Made by a program: the position numbers and the translations under genes. A stretch of 64,000 nucleotides of DNA. Origin: JAJYVT01 sp035534455. Its GTDB lineage: Bacteria > Actinomycetota > Acidimicrobiia > Acidimicrobiales > RAAP-2. Below are positions 43,211-51,053 of this stretch, in pieces (positions within the stretch are counted from its first letter, which is position 1; every line of letters starts with the position of its first letter). The stretch lies in assembly GCA_035534455.1 (NCBI GenBank), contig DATLRV010000032.1, positions 91,611-155,610 of the forward strand, in the 5' to 3' direction. The notes under the pieces were generated by a model, which was not told the origin of the DNA, did no database searches, and saw only the letters and a list, made by a program, of their open reading frames with translations.

Positions 43211-44611
43211 GTGGACCGTTGGCGCATCGACCCCGTGGGCGCGATGAGGGTCCCCGGCATCGTGTTCGCATCCGAGGCTCTTCTCCCCCAGGTCATGGAA
43301 GACGAGGCACTACGCCAGGTGGCGAATGTCGCGACGCTCCCGGGGATCGTCGAGGCGTCGTACGCGATGCCCGACGTGCACTGGGGCTATGGCTTCGCGA
43401 TCGGAGGCGTAGCCGCGACCGATGTGGAGCGCGGCGGGGTCGTCTCACCCGGGGGCGTGGGGTTCGACATCTCCTGCGGCGTGCGGCTGCTCGCCTCGCG
43501 GCTGGTCAGAGAGGAACTTGCGCCAGCGCTCGAGACGCTGATGGACCGGCTGGACGCCGGGGTCCCCCGAGGACTCGGGCTGGGCGGTCTGTGGCATCTC
43601 GGCGGGCGCGAGGAGCTGGCGAAGGTGCTGCGCGGAGGCGCCACTGCAGCGGTCGCAGCAGGCCTGGGGACCGAGGCCGACCTCTCCCGGTGCGAGGACG
43701 GTGGCGCCGTCGGCGGCGCAGACCCAGCCCAACTGAGCGATCGGGCGATGGCTCGCGGCCTTGGCCAGCTCGGGAGCCTCGGATCGGGCAACCATTTCCT
43801 CGAGGTCCAAGTCGTCGACGATGTCTACGACCCCGCTTGCGCCGGGGCGTTCGGGCTCTTCCGTACACAGGTCTGCGTCATGATCCACTGCGGGTCGAGG
43901 GGGCTCGGCCATCAGATCTGCTCCGACCACGTGCGGGTCATGCGCCAAGCGATGGAGCACTACCGGATCTCGGTCCCCGATCCGCAGCTTTCATGCACCC
44001 CCGTGCGGTCAGCAGAGGGACGGGGATACCTCGCAGCCATGGCGGCCGCGGCCAACTACGGCCGTGCGAACCGCCAGGCGCTGTCGGCCGCGGTCCGGCG
44101 TGCGTTCGAGGAATCGGTGGGTAGCTCGGACTTGGTGCTCGTCTACGACGTCTCGCACAACCTCGCCAAGCTCGAGGAGCACGATGTCGGTGGGGTGCGG
44201 CGCCTCTTGTGCGTCCACCGGAAAGGAGCCACGCGCGCGCTCCCTCCCGGGTACGCCGACCTCCCCGAGGACTTGCGCGCAGCAGGCCAGCCGGTGCTCG
44301 TCCCCGGCTCCATGGGGACGGCGTCCTACGTGCTCGTCGGCTGCGAACCTGGTGGCGCGTTCTCCTCTGCCTGTCACGGAGCTGGACGGACCATGAGCCG
44401 TCATGCAGCGGCCCACAGGGTTCGGGGCGCGGAACTCCGGAACGAACTCGAGGAGGCTGGCATCGCCGTGCGGGCGCCCTCGGCACGCGGGCTTGCCGAG
44501 GAGGCACCCGTCGCCTACAAGGACGTCGACGAGGTGGTGGCCACGTGTGAGCGGGCAGGTCTGGCCCGACGGGTCGCGCGGCTGCGGCCGCTCGGCGTCG
44601 TGAAGGGCTGA
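43211..44611 (+). CDS. rtcB: RtcB RNA ligase
   Basis: A 466-residue GTP-dependent RNA ligase. It joins 2',3'-cyclic phosphate or 3'-phosphate ends to 5'-OH ends, as in tRNA repair. Metal and catalytic residues are visible: 'AMPDVHWGYGFAIGG', the Cys in 'GGVGFDISCG', 'GSGNHFLEVQ', 'HCGSRGLGHQ', 'VSHNLAKLEEH', 'VHRKGATRALPP' and the guanylylated His in 'SACHGAGRTMSRH'. All appear intact. GTG 43211 is the most upstream plausible start that keeps the conserved 'DRWRI' element; ATG 43244 is an alternative. It acts with the archease directly upstream. Confidence 0.94.
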   Translation: MDRWRIDPVGAMRVPGIVFASEALLPQVMEDEALRQVANVATLPGIVEASYAMPDVHWGYGFAIGGVAATDVERGGVVSPGGVGFDISCGVRLLASRLVREELAPALETLMDRLDAGVPRGLGLGGLWHLGGREELAKVLRGGATAAVAAGLGTEADLSRCEDGGAVGGADPAQLSDRAMARGLGQLGSLGSGNHFLEVQVVDDVYDPACAGAFGLFRTQVCVMIHCGSRGLGHQICSDHVRVMRQAMEHYRISVPDPQLSCTPVRSAEGRGYLAAMAAAANYGRANRQALSAAVRRAFEESVGSSDLVLVYDVSHNLAKLEEHDVGGVRRLLCVHRKGATRALPPGYADLPEDLRAAGQPVLVPGSMGTASYVLVGCEPGGAFSSACHGAGRTMSRHAAAHRVRGAELRNELEEAGIAVRAPSARGLAEEAPVAYKDVDEVVATCERAGLARRVARLRPLGVVKG

Positions 44612-44807
44612 CACGATCCGCCAGTCAGTGGTCGAGGAACGTCGGGCCGCGGAGCCTATGGAGACCTTGCGCACCTGTCGTCTTCGGGGTCTTCGGACAC
44701 GATGTTCGACCACCGAAGCGCTTGTCGGAGGCCGCGCGCTCCAGTCGCGCCTTGGTTGCCGCGTCCGGGGTGCGGGATGGTCGATCGTCCAGAGACGGCG
44801 CGGTGCA

Positions 44808-44822
44808 GGGTCGTTCGGCTCT
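44808..44822 (+). promoter_or_regulatory. DosR-box-like site upstream of the glycosylase/GNAT gene
   Basis: GGGTCGTTCGGCTCT is 12 of 15 identical to GGGACCATCGGCTCT, the variant found (inverted) at 54031. It is about 80 bp ahead of GTG 44903. A weaker look-alike is at 44686-44699. The rest of the 291-bp gap holds no gene I can support. Confidence 0.3.
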
Positions 44823-44902
44823 GTCAGGCTCCGCGTGCGGCGAACCATGCTGTGACCAGACCGGCCCGCCGCATCGTCACGCGGCGATCCGAAGGAGGCT
44901 TG

Positions 44903-46588
44903 GTGACCGTGACGAAAGGCATTCGAGCGAGCCCGGTACCTGCCGCGACGCCCAGGGTGGCGCCGACGCTTGCCGCGGGGCTCGTCCAGCGACTCGGCGG
45001 TCGCTTCTCGAGAGAGATGGGCATCGAGGTCGACGCCGGGCCGAGCGAGGTCGAGCGCTGGTTCTTGGCATCGACCCTGTTCGGCGCGCGCATCGGAGCA
45101 CACATCGCTCAGCGGACCTTCGCGGTGCTGGAGAAGCACGGCATTCACCGGATCGCCGACGTCGCCGATCGCGATCCGATGGAGCTCGTCGAGGTGTTGG
45201 ACGCAGGCGGCTATGCCCGATACGACGTGAAGACCGCGGCGCGCCTGCTGGCGCTCGCGGGCGAGGTACGTACGAGCTACGGGGAGGTCGCGGCGATAGG
45301 TCGCCGCTACGGGGATCCGGCGAGCCTGGGAGCCGCCCTCGACAGGCTCCCTGGGTGGGGTCCCGTCACCGTGCGGCTGTTTCTGCGGGAGCTGCGCGGC
45401 GTGTGGCCCGGTGCGTGCCTCTCCCCCGACCGACACGCGAGCTGGGCGGGCCACCACGTCGGCCTTGTGAAGGACAAGAGCGAACTCGATCGCTTGAGGC
45501 TCGTTGCCCGCCTGGGTTCTTGCGACGAGCGCGATCTGGAATCCGCGCTGGTCCGCCTCGCACTGGCTCACCGGCGGCACCTCCGCTGTCCGGGGGGTCG
45601 GAACTGCGTCGTGCTCCTGCGAGCCGCGCCATCGGGCGCCGCGACGGCGCGGGAGATCCCGCTTGCTGGGGGTCGCACGATCACCGTCCGCCCCGTTCGT
45701 CGCGACGACGGACCTGGGCTGGTCGACCTCTTCTCGCGGCTGGGTGAGGAGGACGTCTACCGGCGGTTCTTCAGCAGGCGCCCTCCGCGGGACCCGTTCG
45801 TCCTCAGGATGGCAGCGGTCGACGAGCGCGGCGGGTTCGGGCTCGTGGCGACGGTGGCCGCCCATCCCGGCAGCGATCGAGCCAGCACGAAGGCACCGGA
45901 GCTCCCGGACGAGATCGTCGGCGAAGCGACGTGCGAGCCGCTCGCGGACGGCGATGGCGAGCTCGGGATCACGGTCGCGCCGAGGGCGCGGGGCTGGCTC
46001 GGGCCCTACCTGCTCGACGTGCTGCTCGCGGAGGCGGCCGATCGCGGGATTCCGAACCTGCAAGCAGACGTCCTCACGACGAATACCCAGATGTTCGCCA
46101 TACTGCGCCGACGCGGCTACGCGGTTCTGGACGTCGAGGGACCGCCGACTGCGCTGCGCGTGAGCGTCGGATCGATCGGGCGCCTGCCTTCCTGGTCGCC
46201 GGCACCGGACCGCCAACGCGTCGTGATCGAGGTGTCCGGCGGCCGCTGGTACGCCCACGATGCGCTGCGAAAGGCCGGATTCCAGGTAATGGGGTGTTCT
46301 GGACCACCGGGTGGCTGGCCGGCTTGCCCACCGCTGCACGGCGAACCCTGCCCACTCGCCGCCGACGCGGATCTCGTGGTGCACGCGTTGGCTGCCGGAG
46401 AGTCCCCAGCGTTGCTCGACGCGCACCGGCGGACCCACGCCTCGGTGCCCGTGTGCGTCGTCGCTCCTGCGACGCTGGCCGCGACGGCCCCGGCAGCATC
46501 GCCGTGGCCTCTCGCGGGGCGGATCCCCGACGGCGCGCCCGCTAGCGTCGTTGTCGGGATCGTCAAGCAGCTGGTCGAAAGGGCATGA
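44903..46588 (+). CDS. HhH-GPD DNA glycosylase / GNAT acetyltransferase fusion
   Basis: A 561-residue three-part protein. Residues about 30-220 are an endonuclease III-like HhH-GPD fold with the hairpin 'LPGWGPVTVRLFLREL'; the Lys of bifunctional EndoIII at this hairpin is missing and no four-Cys FeS cluster loop is present. Residues about 255-425 form a GNAT domain ('ITVRPVRRDDGPGLVDLFSRL', acetyl-CoA loop 'APRARGWLGPYLLDVLLAEA'). The last 130 residues contain 'CPPLHGEPCPLAADADLVVHAL', a domain I cannot name. GTG 44903 follows AAGGAGG (44892-44898). The GNAT resembles Pat-like protein acetyltransferases, and acs nearby is a known type of target; this link is inference. Confidence 0.8.
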   Translation: MTVTKGIRASPVPAATPRVAPTLAAGLVQRLGGRFSREMGIEVDAGPSEVERWFLASTLFGARIGAHIAQRTFAVLEKHGIHRIADVADRDPMELVEVLDAGGYARYDVKTAARLLALAGEVRTSYGEVAAIGRRYGDPASLGAALDRLPGWGPVTVRLFLRELRGVWPGACLSPDRHASWAGHHVGLVKDKSELDRLRLVARLGSCDERDLESALVRLALAHRRHLRCPGGRNCVVLLRAAPSGAATAREIPLAGGRTITVRPVRRDDGPGLVDLFSRLGEEDVYRRFFSRRPPRDPFVLRMAAVDERGGFGLVATVAAHPGSDRASTKAPELPDEIVGEATCEPLADGDGELGITVAPRARGWLGPYLLDVLLAEAADRGIPNLQADVLTTNTQMFAILRRRGYAVLDVEGPPTALRVSVGSIGRLPSWSPAPDRQRVVIEVSGGRWYAHDALRKAGFQVMGCSGPPGGWPACPPLHGEPCPLAADADLVVHALAAGESPALLDAHRRTHASVPVCVVAPATLAATAPAASPWPLAGRIPDGAPASVVVGIVKQLVERA

Positions 46589-46730
46589 AATTCAACGCTC
46601 TGTCGCGGCACCGCTCAAGTTGCGGTGGCACAGGGTCATCGGCTTCCGTGCCTCGTGCACACCAAGAGCGGCAAGGCACCTCGGAGGGATGCGACGACCG
46701 CAGCTGCTCCAAGCCACGGCGGGTGACTCC

Positions 46731-46982
46731 GTGAGAGCCGACGAAGCACGCCGAGCTGTCCGGATGGTGCTCCACGCGGTCGCTCCTGACGCCGACGTCG
46801 GATCAGTCGCGCCGGACGAGACGCTGCAAGAGTCGCTCGGGCTCGACTCGCTTGACTTCCTGAACTTCGTCGCCGGGTTGGAGGAGTGCACCGGGGTCTT
46901 GGTTCCAGAGTGCGAATACCCGAGACTCCTCACCGTCGAGGGCTGTGTGGACTACCTCGTCTCGACGGGGTCTCGAACGTGA
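46731..46982 (+). CDS. Second acyl carrier protein (ACP2)
   Basis: An 83-residue ACP with the prosthetic-group serine Ser40 in 'LGLDSLDFLNFVAGLEECTG'. From GTG 46731 its length and alignment match ACP1 residue by residue, including 'APDADV' versus 'APEADL' and 'PDETLQESL' versus 'PDDTLRESL'. An upstream ATG at 46689 has GGAGGG right before it, but this would add 14 residues and leave no spacing, so GTG is preferred. It follows the glycosylase/GNAT gene by 142 bp. As a paralogue of ACP1, it probably serves the same E2 or a linked pathway. Confidence 0.82.
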   Translation: MRADEARRAVRMVLHAVAPDADVGSVAPDETLQESLGLDSLDFLNFVAGLEECTGVLVPECEYPRLLTVEGCVDYLVSTGSRT

Positions 46983-47284
46983 CGTTCAACGGACACGCGG
47001 GCCCAATACCTCGGGCCCTCAGGCTGCTCGCCGCCGCCTTGGTCCTGCTGGGCGACAGGCCCCTCGCCTGGATTCGCCATCGCTCCAACCACCTGGGAGT
47101 GCCCTGATGAGGGTTCACCTAGTGCCGTAGCAGGCAACGTTTGCCCGGTTGGCTCCGATCGCCCGATTGCCGGTGATCGGGGGCGGTGTCCGGGTCCGCC
47201 GGGGCCGACTCCAAGTTGGGCCGGACCTGAACGGCATAATGAGCTGGTGTCGGGGACAGCTGATTCTCGACGCCTCGGTCTGAA
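46983..47284. other. Gene-free stretch with one arm of an inverted repeat
   Basis: No gene is supported between ACP2 and the kinase-like gene. The left arm of the long-range inverted repeat (47120-47140) lies here. Minus-strand reading gives fragments such as 'HYAVQVRPNLE' that look like transposon-edge sequence but match nothing I can name. Confidence 0.4.
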
Positions 47285-47955
47285 ATGAGCGAGATCCCAA
47301 GAGCGATCTCCATCGGGCGCCGCGTCGTGATAACCGGCATGGCCGGGGCGGGCAAGAGCACGTTCTCGCGAGCGCTCTCGGCGAAAACCGGCCTTCCCAT
47401 CATTGTTCTCGACGTCCACTTCTGGAAGCCCGGTTGGACAGAGCCGACCGAGGACGAGTGGCGCGAGAAGCAGTGGGGACTGCTCGCCAGCGATGACTGG
47501 ATCGCCGACGGCAACTACCACGCCACGCTCGATCTTCGGCTTGAGCGAGCAGACACGGTGGTGTTCCTCGACACGCCGTGGTGGATCTGCGCATGGCGCG
47601 CGCTCGTGCGCGGGATTCGCACGCGCCCGGTTGGCTTCGAGCTACCGAAAGGCTGTGATGAGTCCCGCTGGCGCCGTTTGCGAGATGAATGGTGCCTGGT
47701 TTGGCGCATCTGGCGAGTCCGCCGTTCTGAGCGCGAAAGAGAGCTGGAGATCCTGTCGCAGCACGGAAAGCATGTCGCGGTGTACGTGCTCCGCTCCAAG
47801 CGCGCGGTGCGCGAGCTTCTCGACAGATGCGTGCCACCTCCCGACCGGGGTCAGGTTTGATCGGCGACGATCGGTAGTGGGCGCACGGGTAATCGGGGAT
47901 ACCCGGCTGTGACGAATGAGCCCGGACGAGGCACACGTTGCCTGCTACAGCACCA
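47120..47955. repeat. 21-bp inverted repeat pair bracketing the kinase-like gene
   Basis: Left arm 47120-47140 and right arm 47935-47955 are inverted copies with 19 of 21 identical; both contain GTAGCAGGCAACG in the left-arm orientation. Similarity fades over the next 15 bp inward. The enclosed 0.8 kb carries a single gene. Terminal inverted repeats of a small mobile unit, or ends of two insertion-sequence relics, are the likely explanations. No flanking target duplication was recognised. Confidence 0.55.
47285..47860 (+). CDS. Adenylate-kinase-like P-loop protein (FlaR/topology-modulation type)
   Basis: A 191-residue P-loop kinase-like protein. Walker A 'GMAGAGKSTFSRAL' is at about residues 18-31, and 'LDVHFWKPGWTEPTEDEWREK' is the characteristic second element of the 'DNA topology modulation/FlaR' group. 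'DTVVFLDTPWWICAWRALVRGI' is the Walker B region. 'RDEWCLVWRIW' and a C-terminal basic helix follow. Function is unproven; nucleotide or small-molecule phosphorylation is likely. Base composition is less GC-rich than its neighbours, and it is framed by an inverted repeat, both consistent with horizontal arrival. Confidence 0.8.
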   Translation: MSEIPRAISIGRRVVITGMAGAGKSTFSRALSAKTGLPIIVLDVHFWKPGWTEPTEDEWREKQWGLLASDDWIADGNYHATLDLRLERADTVVFLDTPWWICAWRALVRGIRTRPVGFELPKGCDESRWRRLRDEWCLVWRIWRVRRSERERELEILSQHGKHVAVYVLRSKRAVRELLDRCVPPPDRGQV

Positions 47956-48052
47956 ACGGCCAGTCCGATCCTTACCGCGCTCCGCCCAGTGCCATCGAAC
48001 CGCCTCGACCTGACGTCTCGTGTATCTACGTACTTCCGGAGTTCGCCCTTCG

Positions 48053-50899
48053 CTACTCGTGGCTCCGCCCATACTGCCGCCCTCGATCGAGAGACGCGGG
48101 AAGCGACGCGAGATCGGCCGGTCGAGGAGCACGCCGACGCGCCCGCCAGCGCCGGAGCTCGTCGGCACCCCAGACGATGAAGGGGAACGGAAGCACGATC
48201 GCGAGCTGTGAAGCCGAGAGTGACGCCGTCCCGAAGAATCCGTGGAACGGCGGTGCGAAGATCAGCGCGAACGCGAACCCGAGCTCGACGGCGATGCCAA
48301 GAAGGAGGGGGCGGTTGCTGAACACGCCGATCGCTCGCAGGGGCGCCCATTCGGTCCGTGCGGCGAAGGCAGCTCCCACTTGGCAGGCCACGATCCCGAG
48401 CCAGGCGACGGTGGTGGCCTGCCGATAGGCGGTGTGCAGCCGAGTCCCGCTCCCCGTTGTCGCTCCAGGGTGCCACCCGGCGTGGAACAGCACCGCGAAG
48501 AACCCAGCCATGACGAGCACGGCCGAGATCGTCCCCATGAAGCCCCAAGAGCGGGCGAGCATGTGACGGGTGATCACGCCCTCGCGCCGGGAGCGAGGAG
48601 GGCGCTCCATCAAGCCAGGCTCCGCAGGCTCCCGACTGAGCGCGAGAGCCGGCAACGTGTCGGTGCCGAGGTCGACGGCCAGGATCTGCATGACGGTGAG
48701 CGGTAGCGGGATCGCTCCGCCCGAGAGCGCGAAGACGAGGAAGGGGACGACCTCGGGAACGGCGTGGGTGAAGATGTAGACGATGAACTTGCGCACGTTG
48801 TCGAAGACCTGGCGACCGGCCTCGACTGCAGCGACGATCGTCGCGGCGTTGTCGTCCGTGAGAACCATGGTCGCGGCTTCCCGGGCGACCTCGGTCCCGG
48901 ACCGTCCCATCGCCACGCCGATGTCCGCCCGATGGAGTGCCGGTGCGTCGTTCACGCCGTCGCCGGTCATCGCCACGACCTCGCCGTGGTCTCGCAGGGC
49001 ATCGGCGATGCGGAGTTTGGCCTCCGGCGAGCTGCGCGCGAATACGATCTCCTTTCCACTCGCAAGGAGGCGAGTGAGCTCTTCGTCGCTCATCGCGTCG
49101 AGCTCCTCGCCCGTCACGATCGGCAAGTCAGGCCCGCCGATGCCCACCTCCCGGGCGATGGCGGCAGCGGTCAAGCCGTTGTCACCGGTGACCACGTGAA
49201 AGCGGATCCCTGCCTGGTGAGCCCGCAGGAGTGCAGGGGCGACCTCTGGGCGCGGCGGGTCGATCATCGCCGCCAGACCGAGCAGGCAGAGATCCGCCTC
49301 GGCGTCTTCCCGCCGCTCCGGGACCTCACTGTCAAGCCGGCGACGTGCCACCGCAAGGACCCGGAGCCCCTCGGCTGCGTACCGGCCGACCGCGGCCAAG
49401 ACGTCGGCTCGGTCGCGTGCCGTCAGATTGCGCTCTCCGCCTTCTGCCGTCACGATCCGCGAGCAGCACGGCAGGACGGTCTCAGGAGCGCCCTTGGTAT
49501 GGACGGCGAGGGTTCCGTCGGCCTCTTCGTCGACGGTGGACATCCGCTTCACCTTCGGATCGAAGTGGAACGTGGCGCGCCGTCTCGCCGCACGGTTGGT
49601 GGTCGACTCACCCTCGCCAAGGTCGTCGCCGAGCGAGAGGAGCGCGATCTCAGTGGGGTCGCCTGAGCCGCCCGGCGCCGTGGACGCCTGAACCTGCGTG
49701 CAGGCGACCGCGGTCCGCGCGAGAGCACGGGCCGCTAGCGGCGCGTCCGGCCAAGGTCTGTGCTGGATGTTGAGGTCGTTGCCCGGCACCCAGAGCCTCG
49801 TGACGGTCATCCGGTTCTGGGTGAGCGTGCCGGTCTTGTCGATGCAGATCACGGTCGTCGAGCCGAGCGTCTCGACCGCTGAAAGGCGCTTCACCACCGC
49901 TCCGCGGCGTGCGAGGTCGCGCACACCGACTGCAAGGGCGAGGGTGATGATCGGGAGCAGTCCCTCGGGCACGTTGGCGACCAGCAGTCCGATGGAGAAG
50001 GTCGCGGCGGCCGCCAGTGACAGGCCGGCAGCCGCCCCCAGCGGCAAGAACGCCAGTCCGACACCGACGGCGACGGTGGCGATCAGCCAGGCCGCCCGCT
50101 TCACCTGACGTTCCAGTGGACTCTCCTGCTGGCCGACTCGCTGGGACAGCGACGCGATGCGACCGAGCTCGGTGTGCATTCCGGTGCTCGTCACGAGCGC
50201 TCGAGCCTCCCCGCCGACGCACGCCGTTCCCGAGAACACGAGGTCGCGTGCCTCGAGGAGCGCCCCGGAGGTGTCGAGGAAGTCAGCCGACCGGGTGGCC
50301 GGACGGGACTCGCCGCTCAACATCGACATGTCCACCTGGATCGAGCCGTCGACCAGCCGCCCGTCGGCGCAGATCTGATCGCCCTCTTCGATGGCCAAGA
50401 TGTCACCTGGAACCAACGCCTTGGCGTCGATCTCGACGAGGCCTCCGTCGCGCAGGACGTGCGCCCGCTCGGGAAGGTACGCGGCCAGCGCCTCGATCGC
50501 TCGTTCTGCCTGCAGCTCTTGGACGAAGGCGAAGACCGCGTTCAGCGCGATCACGGCGGTGATCGCGACAGCGAGCCGCGGCGTGCCGGTGGCCTCGGCA
50601 AGGACGGCAGCCGCTGCGAGGAGCAGTGCCAGCGGATGGGTGAACTGTCGAGCCAGCTGGCCGCGCCATCGCCGGCCTTGCCTGCGGGTCAGCTCGTTCA
50701 GCCCGTAGCGGCCCAGACGTCGCTCCGCCTGCAGGGTCGAAAGGCCGCGGGGCGAGCTCCGAAGGCTCCGATAGAGCAGCGCGAGCTGGACCCGCGGATC
50801 TGCACCTTCGGTAACCGCCGGCTCGGGCACGTCAGCCAGTGCGTCCTTCGGGGCGCCGCCAATGGTTCCCACCCTCTCAGGATTGGCACGGCCGGGCAA
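48053..50899 (-). CDS. P-type (P2, CtpF-like) cation-transporting ATPase
   Basis: A 948-residue P2-type ATPase. The N-terminal 'SSPRGLSTLQAERRLGRYGLNEL' is the cation-ATPase N domain, 'MSMLSGESRP' is the TGES-like actuator loop (here SGES), 'NVPEGLLP' is the M4 ion site, the phosphorylated Asp is in 'CIDKTGTLTQNRM' near residue 354, 'MTGDGVNDAPAL' is the hinge, and 'LGTDTLPALALSREP' the M6 region. Closest to Ca/Na/K-type pumps and to mycobacterial CtpF (Rv1997), a DosR-regulon member. Starts are uncertain: TTG 50899 or GTG 50872. It is divergent from the PRT/hydrolase gene across a DosR-like box. Confidence 0.92.
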   Translation of the reverse strand: MPGRANPERVGTIGGAPKDALADVPEPAVTEGADPRVQLALLYRSLRSSPRGLSTLQAERRLGRYGLNELTRRQGRRWRGQLARQFTHPLALLLAAAAVLAEATGTPRLAVAITAVIALNAVFAFVQELQAERAIEALAAYLPERAHVLRDGGLVEIDAKALVPGDILAIEEGDQICADGRLVDGSIQVDMSMLSGESRPATRSADFLDTSGALLEARDLVFSGTACVGGEARALVTSTGMHTELGRIASLSQRVGQQESPLERQVKRAAWLIATVAVGVGLAFLPLGAAAGLSLAAAATFSIGLLVANVPEGLLPIITLALAVGVRDLARRGAVVKRLSAVETLGSTTVICIDKTGTLTQNRMTVTRLWVPGNDLNIQHRPWPDAPLAARALARTAVACTQVQASTAPGGSGDPTEIALLSLGDDLGEGESTTNRAARRRATFHFDPKVKRMSTVDEEADGTLAVHTKGAPETVLPCCSRIVTAEGGERNLTARDRADVLAAVGRYAAEGLRVLAVARRRLDSEVPERREDAEADLCLLGLAAMIDPPRPEVAPALLRAHQAGIRFHVVTGDNGLTAAAIAREVGIGGPDLPIVTGEELDAMSDEELTRLLASGKEIVFARSSPEAKLRIADALRDHGEVVAMTGDGVNDAPALHRADIGVAMGRSGTEVAREAATMVLTDDNAATIVAAVEAGRQVFDNVRKFIVYIFTHAVPEVVPFLVFALSGGAIPLPLTVMQILAVDLGTDTLPALALSREPAEPGLMERPPRSRREGVITRHMLARSWGFMGTISAVLVMAGFFAVLFHAGWHPGATTGSGTRLHTAYRQATTVAWLGIVACQVGAAFAARTEWAPLRAIGVFSNRPLLLGIAVELGFAFALIFAPPFHGFFGTASLSASQLAIVLPFPFIVWGADELRRWRARRRAPRPADLASLPASLDRGRQYGRSHE

Positions 50900-50994
50900 G
50901 GATCGGTAGGGCCCAACGGAATGGTCGACTCACTTTGAGGCTCGGGCTCGAGGGGTGCAACATCTCCTGCGGCGGTCGAGGCGGTGGTCGCCGG

Positions 50995-51010
50995 AGGACC
51001 ATCGGCCCTT
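50995..51010. promoter_or_regulatory. DosR-box-like site between P-type ATPase and PRT/hydrolase genes
   Basis: AGGACCATCGGCCCTT occupies 50995-51010. The GGACC..GGCCC halves and the 3' end 45 bp before the PRT start match the arrangement of mycobacterial DosR sites (published consensus TTSGGGACTWWAGTCCCSAA). The same 14-bp core recurs exactly at 57229. It could serve both divergent genes. Confidence 0.5.
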
Positions 51011-51053
51011 GTGCCGCGCCGCAACCGGAGGAAGGCTGACTTGGGAGGTCGCC

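Noticed and set aside
47120..47955. Integron attC sites around the kinase-like gene
   Set aside because: The arms lack the RYYYAAC/GTTRRRY core-site pairs and no integrase is present; a simple inverted-repeat pair describes them better.
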